DNA from: Nitrospirota bacterium
Lineage (GTDB): Bacteria > Nitrospirota > JACRHJ01
DNA: 64,000 bases
Reading direction: 5' to 3'
Assembly (NCBI GenBank): GCA_021784575.1
Contig: JAJYHX010000003.1
Location: 62,001 to 126,000, forward strand
This document shows positions 1-10,079 of the stretch, piece by piece; position 1 is the stretch's first letter, and each line of letters begins with the position of its first letter. A program made the translations under genes and the position numbers. The notes under the pieces are model-generated. The model had not been told where the DNA came from and ran no database searches. It saw nothing but the letters and a program-made list of their open reading frames with translations.

Positions 1-328
1 CTCCACCCGCAATAAGCCCTGTGCCCGGGGAAGCGGGTTTCAGGAGGACTTTTGCCGAACCGAAATGTCCCAGTGTCTCATGCGGTATGGTAGTATCCTT
101 GAGCGCCATCTTCACCATGCTCTTCTTTGCGCGCTCTACCGCCTTCTGTATCGCAACCGGCACTTCGACGGCTTTTCCTTTGCCAATGCCGACACTGCCA
201 TCGCCGTCGCCGACTACGACAAGCGCCGAAAAGGAGAACCTCCGCCCGCCCTTGACGACCTTGGCCACCCTGTTTATATGGATAACCTTGTCCTTGAAAC
301 TGGAGCCTTCGGCTTCGTACTTTTCCAA
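1..328 (-). CDS. rpsE: 30S ribosomal protein S5 (partial, 3' end beyond window)
   Basis: Small-subunit protein S5, which binds 16S rRNA near the decoding site. The minus-strand translation begins [18 protein letters not shown] and continues through [14 protein letters not shown] and the [14 protein letters not shown] segment, typical of the S5 N-terminal RNA-binding domain. About 109 residues are visible; the C-terminal third lies outside the window. The start is TTG at 326-328: an in-frame TAA sits directly upstream, no ATG occurs in the conserved N-terminus, and an AGGAGG ribosome-binding site lies six bases upstream (335-340). It is the last visible gene of the spc cluster, after rplR. Confidence 0.96.
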   Translation of the reverse strand, partial: MEKYEAEGSSFKDKVIHINRVAKVVKGGRRFSFSALVVVGDGDGSVGIGKGKAVEVPVAIQKAVERAKKSMVKMALKDTTIPHETLGHFGSAKVLLKPASPGTGLIAGG

Positions 329-346
329 TTAATTCCTCCTGTCAAA

Positions 347-496
347 ATTCAGGCCGGCTTTCTCCGCCGCGCCTTCCGGCCATGTTCAAAGCCGCCCTGC
401 AACCGCCCTCTTGCCATAGCGGGAAAAAAGTTTTAAGGTATCTCCCGTCATGTTCAAAGCCGTCCTTCTGCCACCGTCAGAAATTCAGGCCGGCTT
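347..496. repeat. Degenerate duplication around the rplR 3' end
   Basis: The 148-bp rplR-rpsE spacer carries decayed copies of neighbouring sequence. A 14-base block at 347-360 (ATTCAGGCCGGCTT) recurs at 483-496 inside the rplR 3' end, 136 bp away. A second 14-base block (CATGTTCAAAGCCG) occurs at 381-394 and 449-462, 68 bp apart. Read on the minus strand, the spacer copy still encodes the terminal GLNF of L18 before drifting. This suggests an old tandem duplication with a 68-bp periodicity. Confidence 0.55.
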
Positions 497-845
497 CCCT
501 CGCCGCGTCGGCCAGGGCCTTGATTCTTCCGTGAAATATGTATCCGCCTCTGTCGAAAATGATTTCTTTTACGCCTTTTTCGATGGCTTTTTTGGCTACT
601 GCGGTTCCGACCTTCTTCGCCGCGTCTATGTTGCCTTTGGATTTCAGACCTTCCCTGATTTCCTTGTCGAGCGTGGATGCGGCGGTTATGGTGACACCTT
701 TTGCGTCGTCTATGACCTGGGCATAGATGTTCGAGGCGCTCCGGAATACGTTCAGCCTGGGACGCAAGGCCGTTCCATGAACCTTTTTCCTTATCCTGTC
801 CTGTCTTCTCTGCCTCCCGGCAAGTCTCTCGCTTGTGGAGCCCAT
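477..845 (-). CDS. rplR: 50S ribosomal protein L18
   Basis: L18 (122 residues, normal length) binds 5S rRNA and anchors it to the central protuberance with L5. Seen in the sequence: a basic N-terminus ([11 protein letters not shown]), the core [16 protein letters not shown], and the conserved C-terminal [19 protein letters not shown] ending in GLNF. It lies one base downstream of the rplF stop and precedes rpsE, as in nearly all spc operons, so it is transcribed with them. Confidence 0.97.
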   Translation of the reverse strand: MGSTSERLAGRQRRQDRIRKKVHGTALRPRLNVFRSASNIYAQVIDDAKGVTITAASTLDKEIREGLKSKGNIDAAKKVGTAVAKKAIEKGVKEIIFDRGGYIFHGRIKALADAAREAGLNF

Positions 846-846
846 G

Positions 847-1383
847 TTATTTACCCTTCTTCCCTTCCTTGCGGAGTATTGTCTCTTCGACGTACTTTAT
901 TCCCTTGCCCTTGTAAGGCTCAGGTTTCCGGACCGCGCGGACGTTTGCGGCTACCTGCCCCAGGAGCTCCTTGTCGATGCTCGAAAGCTTTATGGTGGTC
1001 GCCTTGTCCACGGAAGCGGAAACGCCCTTGGGGAGTTCAAAGTTGACGGGGTGAGAGAAGCCCATGCTAAGCACGAGCGTGCTACCCTTAACCTCGGCCT
1101 TATAACCCACGCCGTTTATTTCCAGCACTCTCTCAAAACCCTTGGTGACGCCGGAGACCATGTTGTTTATCAATGTCCTGGTCAGCCCATGGAGCGAACG
1201 GTCGAACCTGTGGTCGGAAGCCCTTTCCACGACGATCGATTTCCCATCCTGCCGTATCGTCATCTTGGGGTGAAAATCCTTCACGAGTTCACCTTTCGGC
1301 CCCTTTACGCGCAGGTTGCTGCCGGAGAGCTTCACCTCCACTCCGGCTGGTATCTCCACGGGTTTTTTGCCTATCCTCGACAT
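847..1383 (-). CDS. rplF: 50S ribosomal protein L6
   Basis: L6 (178 residues) binds helix 97 of 23S rRNA near the factor-binding region. The N-terminus [15 protein letters not shown] and the C-terminal [16 protein letters not shown] block are diagnostic. Two related alpha/beta repeats make up the protein. It sits between rpsH and rplR in the spc order; the 210-bp gap on its 5' side carries a dispersed palindrome rather than a gene. Confidence 0.98.
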   Translation of the reverse strand: MSRIGKKPVEIPAGVEVKLSGSNLRVKGPKGELVKDFHPKMTIRQDGKSIVVERASDHRFDRSLHGLTRTLINNMVSGVTKGFERVLEINGVGYKAEVKGSTLVLSMGFSHPVNFELPKGVSASVDKATTIKLSSIDKELLGQVAANVRAVRKPEPYKGKGIKYVEETILRKEGKKGK

Positions 1384-1492
1384 TTTATAACTCCCTCACC
1401 GGTTCATTCTATAAAAAAATTAATGCGGATTTTTCCCCTTCACTTCGTTCAGGGCTTCTCGGTTTACTCGTTCAGAACAACGGCTATTCGTT

Positions 1493-1537
1493 GGATTCCC
1501 GTTTTTGCGGGAACGACGGGCACAATGAATTGCGCCC
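1493..1537. repeat. Dispersed double palindrome (GGATTCCCG / GGGCGCAAT families)
   Basis: This lies in the rpsH-rplF spacer. The first part (1493-1512) is an imperfect hairpin of the GATTCCCG-TTTTTG-CGGGAA type, also seen at 3996-4020 and 55692-55715. The second part (1518-1537) is a near-perfect 20-bp palindrome centred on AATGAATT, also seen at 23783-23802. Repeated intergenic location marks them as members of genome-wide repeat families. Confidence 0.7.
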
Positions 1538-1593
1538 CTGCACTTACTTTAATCAACGAATTTATTATAACTCGCCCCGGCTCATCGCCCGGA

Positions 1594-1992
1594 CTACCAG
1601 ATGTAGCAGAGAATTTCGCCGCCGATATTCTTCTGCCGCGAGTCTCTATCCACCATGACGCCCCTCGACGTGGAGATGATAGCAACGCCGAGGCCGCCCA
1701 TCACGCGCGGGATGTCGTCGGCTCCCACATAAACGCGGTTGCCGGGACGGCTCACCCTTTTCAAACCGTTTATAACCCTGGCCTCGTCGGGACTGTATTT
1801 CATATAGACCCGGACTATCCCCTGCTTGCGGTCCTTGAGAAGCTTGAAGTTCTTTATATATCCCTCTTCCTTCAGGACGCGGGCCAGTTCCAGTTTCAGG
1901 TTGGACGAAGGCACATCCACCTTCTCCTGTTTCGCCAGGTTGGCGTTTCTGATCCTGGTCAGCATATCAGCAATCGGGTCCGTCATTCCCAT
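1594..1992 (-). CDS. rpsH: 30S ribosomal protein S8
   Basis: S8 (132 residues) binds helix 21 of 16S rRNA early in assembly and in many bacteria represses the spc operon. The start MGMTDPIADMLTRIRNAN is the canonical N-terminus, and the C-terminal half has GLKRVSRPGNRVYVG and the TSRGVMVD motif. It follows rpsN (140-bp gap) and precedes rplF (210-bp gap); these spacers are longer than in most spc operons. Confidence 0.98.
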   Translation of the reverse strand: MGMTDPIADMLTRIRNANLAKQEKVDVPSSNLKLELARVLKEEGYIKNFKLLKDRKQGIVRVYMKYSPDEARVINGLKRVSRPGNRVYVGADDIPRVMGGLGVAIISTSRGVMVDRDSRQKNIGGEILCYIW

Positions 1993-2132
1993 CTTCCATT
2001 GCTCCTTTTTCGATATTTGATAAGACGCCCGGAACTTGCCTCATAAGGCTGGGGTTGCTATGACATGGCCGGAACTTCCGCTTGTCTTCCGCTCCCCTTG
2101 CCACCCCCGCCCGTCGGCACGCCCGGAGGTCT

Positions 2133-2318
2133 TTACCAGCTTGCCTTTATCACTCCCGGTATCTCGCCTTTCAAGGAGAGCTCGCGGAAGCATATCCTGC
2201 ACATCTCGAATTTCCTGAGGAAGCCCCTGGGCCTGCCGCAAATCTTGCAGCGGTTATATCCGCGCGTGGAGAACTTCGGCGCCCTTTTCTGCTTGGCCAT
2301 GAGAGATTTCTTTGCCAA
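2133..2318 (-). CDS. rpsN: 30S ribosomal protein S14, zinc-binding short form
   Basis: S14 of the 61-residue type (rpsN1). It carries four zinc-ligand cysteines, C24 and C27 (CKIC) and C40 and C43 (CRIC), followed by the [18 protein letters not shown] tail. The short zinc form replaces the ~100-residue zinc-free S14. It lies between rplE and rpsH as expected. Confidence 0.98.
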   Translation of the reverse strand: MAKKSLMAKQKRAPKFSTRGYNRCKICGRPRGFLRKFEMCRICFRELSLKGEIPGVIKASW

Positions 2319-2401
2319 CTTACATACCTCGCTATCAGTTTAGGAAAGACATTCAAAAGCGGCGATATGCCCGCCTCTGTTGCGTCCACCAGACATCGCC
2401 A

Positions 2402-2944
2402 TCAGTTTCTGAACGGCATCCCGATGTGGCGGAGGAGCGCCTTGCCCTCTTCGTCCGTCCTGGCGCTTGTTACAATGGAAATATCCATCCCATGCACCAT
2501 TTCTACCTTGTCATAGTCTATCTCCGGAAATATAAACTGTTCCTTGAGGCCGAGGGTGTAGTTACCCCTGCCGTCGAAAGCCTTGCCGGAGACGCCTTTG
2601 AAGTCGCGTATGCGGGGAAGCGCCACGTTCAGAAGCCTGTCGAGGAACTCCCACATGCGGTCCCGCCTGAGGGTTACGGAACACCCGACAGACATGCCTT
2701 CGCGGAGCTTGAACGCGGCAATGGACTTCTTGGCCTTCTTAACGACAGCCTTCTGGCCCGTTATATCGCCAACCTCCTTCACCGCCCCGTCCATAAGCTT
2801 CGGGTTCTGTATCGCCTCGCCCAGTCCCACATTCACGACAACCTTCACGACCTTTGGAACCTGCATGACGTTCTTGAACCCGAATTCCTTCATCAGGGCC
2901 GGCGTTATCTCTTTTTCGTATTTTTCCTTGAGCCTTGCCGCCAT
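2402..2944 (-). CDS. rplE: 50S ribosomal protein L5
   Basis: L5 (180 residues) contacts 5S rRNA and the P-site tRNA. The start is ATG at 2942-2944 ([17 protein letters not shown]), with a GGAGG ribosome-binding site at 2956-2960. The reading frame stays open further upstream into the end of rplX, but that extension is not L5-like. Diagnostic blocks are [32 protein letters not shown]-like sequence and the C-terminal [16 protein letters not shown]. It belongs to the contiguous S10/spc transcription unit. Confidence 0.97.
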   Translation of the reverse strand: MAARLKEKYEKEITPALMKEFGFKNVMQVPKVVKVVVNVGLGEAIQNPKLMDGAVKEVGDITGQKAVVKKAKKSIAAFKLREGMSVGCSVTLRRDRMWEFLDRLLNVALPRIRDFKGVSGKAFDGRGNYTLGLKEQFIFPEIDYDKVEMVHGMDISIVTSARTDEEGKALLRHIGMPFRN

Positions 2945-2963
2945 TTTATAAAAAACCTCCAGT

Positions 2964-3284
2964 TCAAACCTTGTCCATGGGGCTTCCGCACTTCTTGCAG
3001 ACGCGAACCTTGTTCTCGCCCTCAAAGCTGTGGGAAACCCTGGTAGTTTTGCCGCACTTGGGACAGACGACCATCACATTGGAAACGTGTATCGGCGCTT
3101 CCTTCTCTATGATCCCGCCCTGCCGGTTGGTCGAGGTCGGGCGGGTATGCCGCTTGACGATATTAATCTTTTCAACGAGCAGGCGGTCTTCCTTGGACAT
3201 CACCCGGAACACTCTTCCCGTCTTGCCCTTTTCCTTGCCGGCTATGACCATCACGGTGTCGTTTTTCTTTATAGTTACGCCCAT
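2964..3284 (-). CDS. rplX: 50S ribosomal protein L24
   Basis: L24 (106 residues) is an assembly-initiator protein of the large subunit. The KOW motif is seen in the N-terminal [20 protein letters not shown]. The C-terminal part carries two cysteine pairs (C74/C77 and C96/C99), which look like an intact zinc ribbon; many bacterial L24 proteins have lost it. It lies 13 bp downstream of rplN and 19 bp before rplE. Confidence 0.97.
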   Translation of the reverse strand: MGVTIKKNDTVMVIAGKEKGKTGRVFRVMSKEDRLLVEKINIVKRHTRPTSTNRQGGIIEKEAPIHVSNVMVVCPKCGKTTRVSHSFEGENKVRVCKKCGSPMDKV

Positions 3285-3297
3285 CCTGTCAGCCCCC

Positions 3298-3666
3298 TTA
3301 TAGAACTTCCGGCGCCAGCGAGATTATTTTCATAAAGTTCTTCCAACGAAGCTCCCTGGCGACGGGCCCGAATATGCGGGTGCCTATGGGCTCCCTCTGG
3401 TTATTGATCAGAACCGCGGCGTTCTTGTCGAACTTTATATACGAGCCGTCGTTCCTCCTGACTTCCTTCGACGTCCTCACCACAACCGCTTTCGCCACCT
3501 TTCCTTTTTTGGCGGTGCCTTCGGGAATGGCCTCCTTTATGGAGACGATGATGATGTCCCCGACTGTAGCATAGCGCCTCCGGGTTCCGCCGATTACCTT
3601 TATGCACATTACTTTTTTGGCGCCGGAATTGTCCGCAACATCCAGCATCGTCTGGACCTGGACCAT
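3298..3666 (-). CDS. rplN: 50S ribosomal protein L14
   Basis: L14 (122 residues, standard length) forms intersubunit bridges with 16S rRNA and is the docking site for silencing factor RsfS. The N-terminus [18 protein letters not shown] and the C-terminal FGPVARELR followed by [10 protein letters not shown] are near-invariant. It follows rpsQ by 22 bp and precedes rplX. Confidence 0.98.
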   Translation of the reverse strand: MVQVQTMLDVADNSGAKKVMCIKVIGGTRRRYATVGDIIIVSIKEAIPEGTAKKGKVAKAVVVRTSKEVRRNDGSYIKFDKNAAVLINNQREPIGTRIFGPVARELRWKNFMKIISLAPEVL

Positions 3667-3688
3667 GGTTAACCTCTCCCTTCAGGCC

Positions 3689-3937
3689 TTATCCGGCCTT
3701 TTCTATTACCTCTACGACTTCAAATCGTTTGTCCTTGGAAAGCGGCCTGGTTTCGGCTACCCTGACGGTGTCGCCGATTGCGCACTCGTTCTTTTCGTCA
3801 TGGGCCTTCAAGCGGGCTACGCGGCTTACTATCTTCTTGTAGACCGGATGCGGCACTCTTCTTGTGACCCTGACGACGACCGTCTTGTCCATCTTGTCGC
3901 TAACGACTTCTCCAACGAATGTCTTCTTTTCGGCCAT
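3689..3937 (-). CDS. rpsQ: 30S ribosomal protein S17
   Basis: S17 (82 residues) is a primary 16S rRNA-binding protein of the small-subunit body. The OB-fold core [18 protein letters not shown] and the segment [18 protein letters not shown] are typical. It sits between rpmC and rplN. The 104-bp spacer upstream contains a dispersed palindrome at 3996-4020. Confidence 0.97.
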   Translation of the reverse strand: MAEKKTFVGEVVSDKMDKTVVVRVTRRVPHPVYKKIVSRVARLKAHDEKNECAIGDTVRVAETRPLSKDKRFEVVEVIEKAG

Positions 3938-3995
3938 CAGCCTTATCCTCCGGGGATAATCCCCAACTCCCTTAATTCAGGGTTTTTAAATCCCT

Positions 3996-4020
3996 GGATT
4001 CCCGCTTTCGCGGTAATGAC
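3996..4020. repeat. Dispersed palindrome, GGATTCCCGC family
   Basis: Imperfect inverted repeat (GATTCCCGC, TTTC loop, GCGG-TAATG) in the rpmC-rpsQ spacer. It matches the first half of the element at 1493 and the element at 55692-55715, where the right arm is complete (GCGGGAATG). It would form a hairpin in the operon transcript but has no T-run, so it is not an obvious terminator. Confidence 0.65.
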
Positions 4021-4041
4021 GTCTTTATAAGCTTCGCCTGG

Positions 4042-4236
4042 TCAGCCCTCGATTTCCTTCTCTCGAAGAACGGTCTTTATCCGCGCAATATCCCTCTTTA
4101 CGTCACGGATGCGAATCGGGTTTTCTATATCACCCATCGCAAGCTGGAAACGCAGGTTAAAACGCTCCTTGTCCAGGTCGGAAAGCTTGGACTTAAGCTC
4201 CTCCGAAGAAAGTTCTTTTATTTCGGATGCCTTCAC
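4042..4236 (-). CDS. rpmC: 50S ribosomal protein L29
   Basis: L29 (64 residues) sits at the polypeptide exit tunnel beside L23 and helps form the docking platform for SRP and trigger factor. Two helices with [18 protein letters not shown] and [15 protein letters not shown] are typical. Its start overlaps the rplP stop by four bases, indicating translational coupling. Confidence 0.97.
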   Translation of the reverse strand: MKASEIKELSSEELKSKLSDLDKERFNLRFQLAMGDIENPIRIRDVKRDIARIKTVLREKEIEG

Positions 4237-4652
4237 GAAAGTCCTCCTTCCCTGGATACGAACCGCGTTGCGACCGGGAGCTTGTGCGCGGCGAGCCTGA
4301 GCGCCTCTCTCGCCACTTCTTCCGGCACGCCGGCCATTTCGTATATTATGCGGCCGGGCTTCACGACGGACACCCAGTATTCAGGAGCGCCTTTACCTTT
4401 GCCCATCCTGGTCTCGGCGGGTTTTTTGGTTATGGGCTTGTCCGGGAATATCCTGATCCATATCTTGCCGCCCCTCTTTACATGGCGGGTCATGGCGATA
4501 CGGGCGGCCTCTATCTGGGCGCTTGTCACCCAGCCCGGCTCAAGGGCCTTCAGGCCAAATTCGCCGAAGCTTATATCTCCACCCCGCCAGGCTTTCCCGT
4601 TCATGGTGCCTTTCTGTTTCTTCCTGAATTTGACTTTCTTCGGCGCTAACAT
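4233..4652 (-). CDS. rplP: 50S ribosomal protein L16
   Basis: L16 (139 residues) stabilises the A-site region of 23S rRNA. The N-terminus [15 protein letters not shown], the [17 protein letters not shown] block and the ARMGKGKG-like segment followed by [11 protein letters not shown] are standard. It ends four bases inside rpmC. Upstream, the 151-bp spacer to rpsC holds a MITE-like inverted repeat. Confidence 0.98.
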   Translation of the reverse strand: MLAPKKVKFRKKQKGTMNGKAWRGGDISFGEFGLKALEPGWVTSAQIEAARIAMTRHVKRGGKIWIRIFPDKPITKKPAETRMGKGKGAPEYWVSVVKPGRIIYEMAGVPEEVAREALRLAAHKLPVATRFVSREGGLS

Positions 4653-4681
4653 TTATAACTCCCTTTCGACCTTCCCAAGGA

Positions 4682-4779
4682 TGTCATTCTGAGATCCGTA
4701 TTTTGGGCCGAAAAATCCACGGTAGATATTGAGGTTATGAAAAACCAAAAGTGGATTCTTCGCTTTGCTCAGAATGTCA
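4682..4779. repeat. MITE-like element with TGTCATTCTGAG inverted ends
   Basis: Terminal inverted repeats at 4682-4693 and 4768-4779 differ at one position and enclose about 74 bp containing AATCCACGG and GGATTCTTCGC blocks. A related element with the same left end, an internal AATCCACGG and a GAATGACA right end lies at 55607-55678. Both are in spacers within operons. No coding capacity is seen. Confidence 0.65.
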
Positions 4780-4803
4780 ATCTTCACGCTATCCACAAAC
4801 CCC

Positions 4804-5445
4804 TTATGCCGTCGCCGCCTCGCCAAGGATGTCGCCCTTGTATATCCAGACCTTGACGCCTATCTGCCCGTATGTCGTCTTGGCCTCGGCAAAACCGTAG
4901 TCTATGTCCGCCCTTATGGTATGCAGGGGCACTCTGCCCTCCCTGTACCACTCGGAGCGGGCTATTTCGGCGCCCGCCAGGCGTCCGGCACAGGCTATCT
5001 TGATGCCCTGCGCTCCGAACCTGAGCGAGGACGTTACGGACTTTTTCATAGCGCGGCGGAAGGCTATCCTGCGTTCGAGTTGAAGGGCTATGTTCTCCGC
5101 AACGAGTTGGGCATCCATCTCCGGCTTTCTTATTTCCATGATATTTATATAGACCTGCTTGCCGGTCTGGCCCTCGAGCTCCTTCTTGAGCTTGTCCACC
5201 TCGGCGCCTTTTTTGCCGATAATGATACCCGGGCGGGCGGTATAAATATTCACTTTTATCCTGCTGCCCGCGCGCTCGACGTCTATCTTGCCGACCCCCG
5301 CGTGAAATAGCTTCGCCTTAACGACCTTGCGGAGCCTTAAGTCTTCGTGCAGGTACTCGCCATATTCCTTTCTGGCATACCAGCGCGAACTCCAGGTCTT
5401 TATGACGCCAAGCCTGTAACCGACTGGATGGACTTTGTGGCCCAA
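4804..5445 (-). CDS. rpsC: 30S ribosomal protein S3
   Basis: S3 (213 residues) lines the mRNA entry channel with S4 and S5. Seen: [18 protein letters not shown] at the start, the KH domain with [17 protein letters not shown], and the C-terminal domain with GCKVRVSGRLxGAE-like sequence ([19 protein letters not shown]). Translation runs 29 bp after rplV and before rplP. Confidence 0.98.
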   Translation of the reverse strand: MGHKVHPVGYRLGVIKTWSSRWYARKEYGEYLHEDLRLRKVVKAKLFHAGVGKIDVERAGSRIKVNIYTARPGIIIGKKGAEVDKLKKELEGQTGKQVYINIMEIRKPEMDAQLVAENIALQLERRIAFRRAMKKSVTSSLRFGAQGIKIACAGRLAGAEIARSEWYREGRVPLHTIRADIDYGFAEAKTTYGQIGVKVWIYKGDILGEAATA

Positions 5446-5474
5446 AAGCTCACCTCCGATTATTCTTTTTCGCC

Positions 5475-5807
5475 TTATTCGTCGCCCAGCACCAGGGTAA
5501 TATGGCTGGAACGCTTCCGTATGATGTTCGCTCTGCCCATCGCGCGGGGCATAACCCTCTTCAAGACAGGCCCCTGGTCCACAAATGCCGCTTTCACTCT
5601 GAGCCTGTCCACATCGGAAACATCCTTCTGTTCCGCGTTGGCTATGGCGGATTTCAGGAGTTTCTCGACTACGCGGGACGCATGTTGTGGCATGAACTTA
5701 AGCATGTTCATGGCCTCGCCAACCTTCCTGCCCCGTATGACGTCAATAACAAGCCGCGCCTTCCTTGGCGTGACTCTTATAAACCTTGCCTTTGCAGTGG
5801 CTTCCAT
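5475..5807 (-). CDS. rplV: 50S ribosomal protein L22
   Basis: L22 (110 residues) lines the nascent-peptide exit tunnel; its extended beta-hairpin is a site of macrolide resistance. The N-terminal [20 protein letters not shown] and the C-terminal hairpin with [22 protein letters not shown] are diagnostic. It sits between rpsS and rpsC with spacers of 15 and 29 bp. Confidence 0.98.
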   Translation of the reverse strand: MEATAKARFIRVTPRKARLVIDVIRGRKVGEAMNMLKFMPQHASRVVEKLLKSAIANAEQKDVSDVDRLRVKAAFVDQGPVLKRVMPRAMGRANIIRKRSSHITLVLGDE

Positions 5808-5822
5808 CGGAATCCGACCTCG

Positions 5823-6131
5823 TTATCCTTGTTTTGCCGTTCCCGTTCCCGGGCCTGTCGTTGTTTTCTTCTCGGTGCCGCCGTGGCCCTTGAATTGCCT
5901 CGTGGCCGCGAATTCACCCAGCTTGTGGCCAATCATGTTCTCTGTGATATAAACCGGGATAAACTTTTTCCCGTTATGCACGGCCAGTGTATGGCCTATG
6001 AACTCCGGAACGACCATGCTGCTCCTGGACCACGTTTTAAGGATTTTCTTCTCCCCGCCTTCATTCATCCCGACTACTTTTTTTAGCAGGCTTTCCTGGA
6101 CGTAAGGCCCCTTGTTTACCGATCTTGGCAC
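5823..6131 (-). CDS. rpsS: 30S ribosomal protein S19
   Basis: S19 (102 residues) is a head protein of the 30S subunit that pairs with S13. [19 protein letters not shown], the [25 protein letters not shown] region (here shortened) and the [12 protein letters not shown] block are canonical. The C-terminal tail is slightly longer than the 91-93 residues usual in bacteria and is rich in Thr, Gly and Lys. Confidence 0.97.
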   Translation of the reverse strand: MPRSVNKGPYVQESLLKKVVGMNEGGEKKILKTWSRSSMVVPEFIGHTLAVHNGKKFIPVYITENMIGHKLGEFAATRQFKGHGGTEKKTTTGPGTGTAKQG

Positions 6132-6161
6132 AGCGCTCCTCCTGAAAAATCAGTCCGTAAA

Positions 6162-6980
6162 CTATTTTCTCTTCTTTACGATAAACTTGTCCGCATTCCT
6201 GCTCTTCCTGGTCTTGACGCCTTCCGGCTTGCCCCACGGCGAGCATGGCGGCCTTCCGCCCGACGAACGGCCTTCGCCGCCGCCAAGGGGATGGTCTACC
6301 GGGTTCATTGCGACGCCTCTGACCTTCGGCCTTTTACCGAGCCAGCGGGCACGCCCGGCCTTGCCCAGGGAGATGTTTTCGTGGTCGAGGTTGCTGACCT
6401 GACCAATAGATGCCTTGCAGTCCATAAGGACCATACGCACCTCGCCGGACGGGAGCCGGAGCTGGGCGTATTTGTCTTCCTTGGCCATAAGCTGGGCATA
6501 CGACCCCGCGCTTTTGACCATCTGTCCGCCCCCGCCGACCCTCATCTCGACGTTATGAACCTGTGTTCCGAAGGGAATGTTGCGAAGCGGCAGGCAGTTG
6601 CCCGGAAGTATATCCGCCTCCGGCCCCGACATTACATTATCGCCCGCCTTAAGCCCCACTGGCGCAAGGATATAGCGCTTTTCGCCGTCCGCATAATGCA
6701 GAAGGGCAATCCTTGCGCTCCTGTTCGGGTCGTATTCTATGCTCGCCACCTTTGCGGGTATGCCGTCCTTGTCTCTCTTGAAGTCGATGAGGCGATAGGC
6801 CCGCTTGGAGCCGCCGCCGCGCCGCCGCACGGTTATCCTGCCATAGGAGTTCCTGCCGGCGCTCTTGGAATAGACCTTGACCAGACCTTTCTCGGGCTCT
6901 TTTTTGGTGATGTCCTCGAAGGTGTCTACGGTCTGGAAACGCCTTGCCGGCGAAGTCGGTTTATATGATTTTATAGGCAT
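6162..6980 (-). CDS. rplB: 50S ribosomal protein L2
   Basis: L2 (272 residues) is essential for subunit association and peptidyl-transferase structure. The start [16 protein letters not shown], the central [19 protein letters not shown], and the C-terminal [19 protein letters not shown] region carrying the conserved His are all present. Its ATG shares a base with the rplW stop codon (TAATG at 6978-6982), indicating coupled translation. Confidence 0.98.
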   Translation of the reverse strand: MPIKSYKPTSPARRFQTVDTFEDITKKEPEKGLVKVYSKSAGRNSYGRITVRRRGGGSKRAYRLIDFKRDKDGIPAKVASIEYDPNRSARIALLHYADGEKRYILAPVGLKAGDNVMSGPEADILPGNCLPLRNIPFGTQVHNVEMRVGGGGQMVKSAGSYAQLMAKEDKYAQLRLPSGEVRMVLMDCKASIGQVSNLDHENISLGKAGRARWLGKRPKVRGVAMNPVDHPLGGGEGRSSGGRPPCSPWGKPEGVKTRKSRNADKFIVKKRK

Positions 6981-7273
6981 TATTTCACCCCCTCAAGGTA
7001 CTCGACGGTCTGGCCTTCCTTTAGCGTGACAACCGCCTTTTTCCAGTCCGAACGCACGCCCTGGCGCACTCCAAGACGCTTTCTTTTGCCCTTGAAAACC
7101 ATGGTGCGCACTTCGTCCACCTTCACCTTGAAGACGGCTTCGACCGCGTTCTTTATCTCTATTTTGTTTGCATCGGGAGAAACCTGAAGCACTATCTTGT
7201 TCTGGCTCTCCTTCAGCTTTGAACCCTTTTCGGTAATCAGGGGTTTCTTTATAATCTCGTAGATACCTCTCAT
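6980..7273 (-). CDS. rplW: 50S ribosomal protein L23
   Basis: L23 (97 residues) is the docking site for trigger factor and SRP at the exit tunnel. The start chosen is ATG at 7271-7273 ([17 protein letters not shown]), which overlaps the rplD stop by ATGA; a longer frame upstream would lie inside rplD and is not L23-like. [19 protein letters not shown] and the basic [13 protein letters not shown] loop are typical. Confidence 0.96.
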   Translation of the reverse strand: MRGIYEIIKKPLITEKGSKLKESQNKIVLQVSPDANKIEIKNAVEAVFKVKVDEVRTMVFKGKRKRLGVRQGVRSDWKKAVVTLKEGQTVEYLEGVK

Positions 7274-7893
7274 GAAAGCGCCTCCTGGAGCTTCTCCAAC
7301 GACTCCCTGTCGGAAAGCAGGTTCTTGTACTTCAGGAGGTCGTAGATATTTATGTTCTCCACGCGGCATACCTTCACGCTAGGGATATTCCGCGCCGCAA
7401 GATATATGTTTCTGTCCGCTCCGGCAGTCAAAACAAGTATAGTCCCGGTAAGACCCAGCGAAGAAAACAACGCGGCTGCGGCCCTGGTTTTAGGCTCCCC
7501 GACCGTAAGTTTGTCCATGACGAAAAGCTCTCCGTCCGCAACCTTGGCCGACAGTACCGCCGCAAGCGCCGCCCTTGACGCCTTTTTGGGCATGGAGTAG
7601 GAATAATCCCTCGGATGCGGCCCGAATATTATGCCGCCGTGCCTCCAAAGCCCAGAGCGCGAAGACCCAGCACGGGCGCGGCCAGTCCCTTTTTGCCGGT
7701 ACGGCTTTACGCCGCCGCCGCTGACAAAATGACGCGTCTTCGTCTCCGACGTGCCCTGCCGGGCATTCGCCCTCTGCATCAGGAACGCTTCATGTATCAG
7801 GCCTGGGTTGACCTTTACGCCGAAAACATCGTCCGAAAGGTTAATGTTTCCCGCCTTCTGTTTTTTTGAATCTATTATATCTACCGACGGCAT
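7270..7893 (-). CDS. rplD: 50S ribosomal protein L4
   Basis: L4 (207 residues) has a globular domain and a long loop reaching into the exit tunnel; in Escherichia coli it also represses the S10 operon. The loop is visible as SGGGVKPYRQKGTGRARAGS, followed by FGPHPRDYSYSMPKKASR. It follows rplC by 21 bp and overlaps rplW by four bases. Confidence 0.97.
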   Translation of the reverse strand: MPSVDIIDSKKQKAGNINLSDDVFGVKVNPGLIHEAFLMQRANARQGTSETKTRHFVSGGGVKPYRQKGTGRARAGSSRSGLWRHGGIIFGPHPRDYSYSMPKKASRAALAAVLSAKVADGELFVMDKLTVGEPKTRAAAALFSSLGLTGTILVLTAGADRNIYLAARNIPSVKVCRVENINIYDLLKYKNLLSDRESLEKLQEALS

Positions 7894-7914
7894 CCTGTAT
7901 CTCCTTGGCTGCCC

Positions 7915-8532
7915 TTATATTTTGTTTACGATGACAATCCCGCCGGGAGAACCGGGGACTGAGCCTTTGACCAGCAGGATATTGTCCTGGGCCTTGACAT
8001 CGACCACTTCCAGGCCGCGGGTGGTAACGCTCCCGTTGCCCATGTGACCCGGAAGCCTCTTGTTCTTCCAGACCCTGGACGGCCATGCCGATGAACCTAT
8101 ACCTCCCGGTTCCCTGTGAAACATCGAGCCGTGAGTTGCGCGCCCGCCCTTGAAGTGGTGGCGCACGATAACGCCCTGGAAGCCCTTGCCCCTCGACGTA
8201 CCCATTACGGATATCTTGTCGCCCCTTGCGAATATCTCCACGGTTACTTTTGAACCCGGCTCCATATCTGATGTGTCGCCTTGAAATTCCCGGAGGTGCC
8301 TGTAAGACGCAGCGCCAGCTTTTTTGAAATGGCCTGTCATGGGTTTGTTTGCCTTGCTCTCTCTTACCTCGAGGAAACCTATCTGGACTGCATCATAGCC
8401 GTCCGTCGGGACCGACTTCTTCTGGACTACCGCGCACGGCCCGGCCTCTATTACCGTAACAGGCGTAACGCGGCCATCGTCCGTGAAAATCTGGGTCATT
8501 CCCAGTTTTTTTCCTATTATGCCGCTTATCAT
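7915..8532 (-). CDS. rplC: 50S ribosomal protein L3
   Basis: L3 (205 residues) is an assembly initiator whose loop reaches the peptidyl-transferase centre. The start [16 protein letters not shown] and the methylatable-Gln loop region ([21 protein letters not shown], partly) are canonical. It overlaps rpsJ by four bases (8529-8532). Confidence 0.98.
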   Translation of the reverse strand: MISGIIGKKLGMTQIFTDDGRVTPVTVIEAGPCAVVQKKSVPTDGYDAVQIGFLEVRESKANKPMTGHFKKAGAASYRHLREFQGDTSDMEPGSKVTVEIFARGDKISVMGTSRGKGFQGVIVRHHFKGGRATHGSMFHREPGGIGSSAWPSRVWKNKRLPGHMGNGSVTTRGLEVVDVKAQDNILLVKGSVPGSPGGIVIVNKI

Positions 8533-8834
8533 AACTTTATCTCCACGTCCACGCCGGCGGAAAGATCCAATTTCATAAGCGCGTCAACGGTTTGCGGCGT
8601 TGGGTCCAGGATGTCGATAAGGCGCTTGTGTGTTCTTATCTCAAACTGCTCGCGGGATTTCTTGTCCACATGGGGAGACCTGAGCACGGTGTATCTGTTT
8701 ATCTTCGTGGGCAACGGCACCGGGCCGGACACCCGCGCGCCAGTCCTTTTCGCCGTGTCCACTATCTCGGTAACCGACTGGTCAAGCAGCCTGTGGTCGT
8801 AGGCGTTCAGCCTTATCCTTATTTTCTGTGCCAC
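8529..8834 (-). CDS. rpsJ: 30S ribosomal protein S10 / NusE
   Basis: S10 (101 residues) is both a 30S head protein and the antitermination factor NusE, which links RNA polymerase-bound NusG to the ribosome. [19 protein letters not shown] and [24 protein letters not shown] are near-invariant. It lies seven bases after a tuf gene, so the str and S10 clusters are joined with no room for a separate S10 promoter. Confidence 0.98.
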   Translation of the reverse strand: MAQKIRIRLNAYDHRLLDQSVTEIVDTAKRTGARVSGPVPLPTKINRYTVLRSPHVDKKSREQFEIRTHKRLIDILDPTPQTVDALMKLDLSAGVDVEIKL

Positions 8835-8841
8835 GTCAACC

Positions 8842-10041
<1,200 letters not shown>

Positions 10042-10079
10042 AATAAACCCTCCTCAATTGAACGGGATAATTTCGCCTT

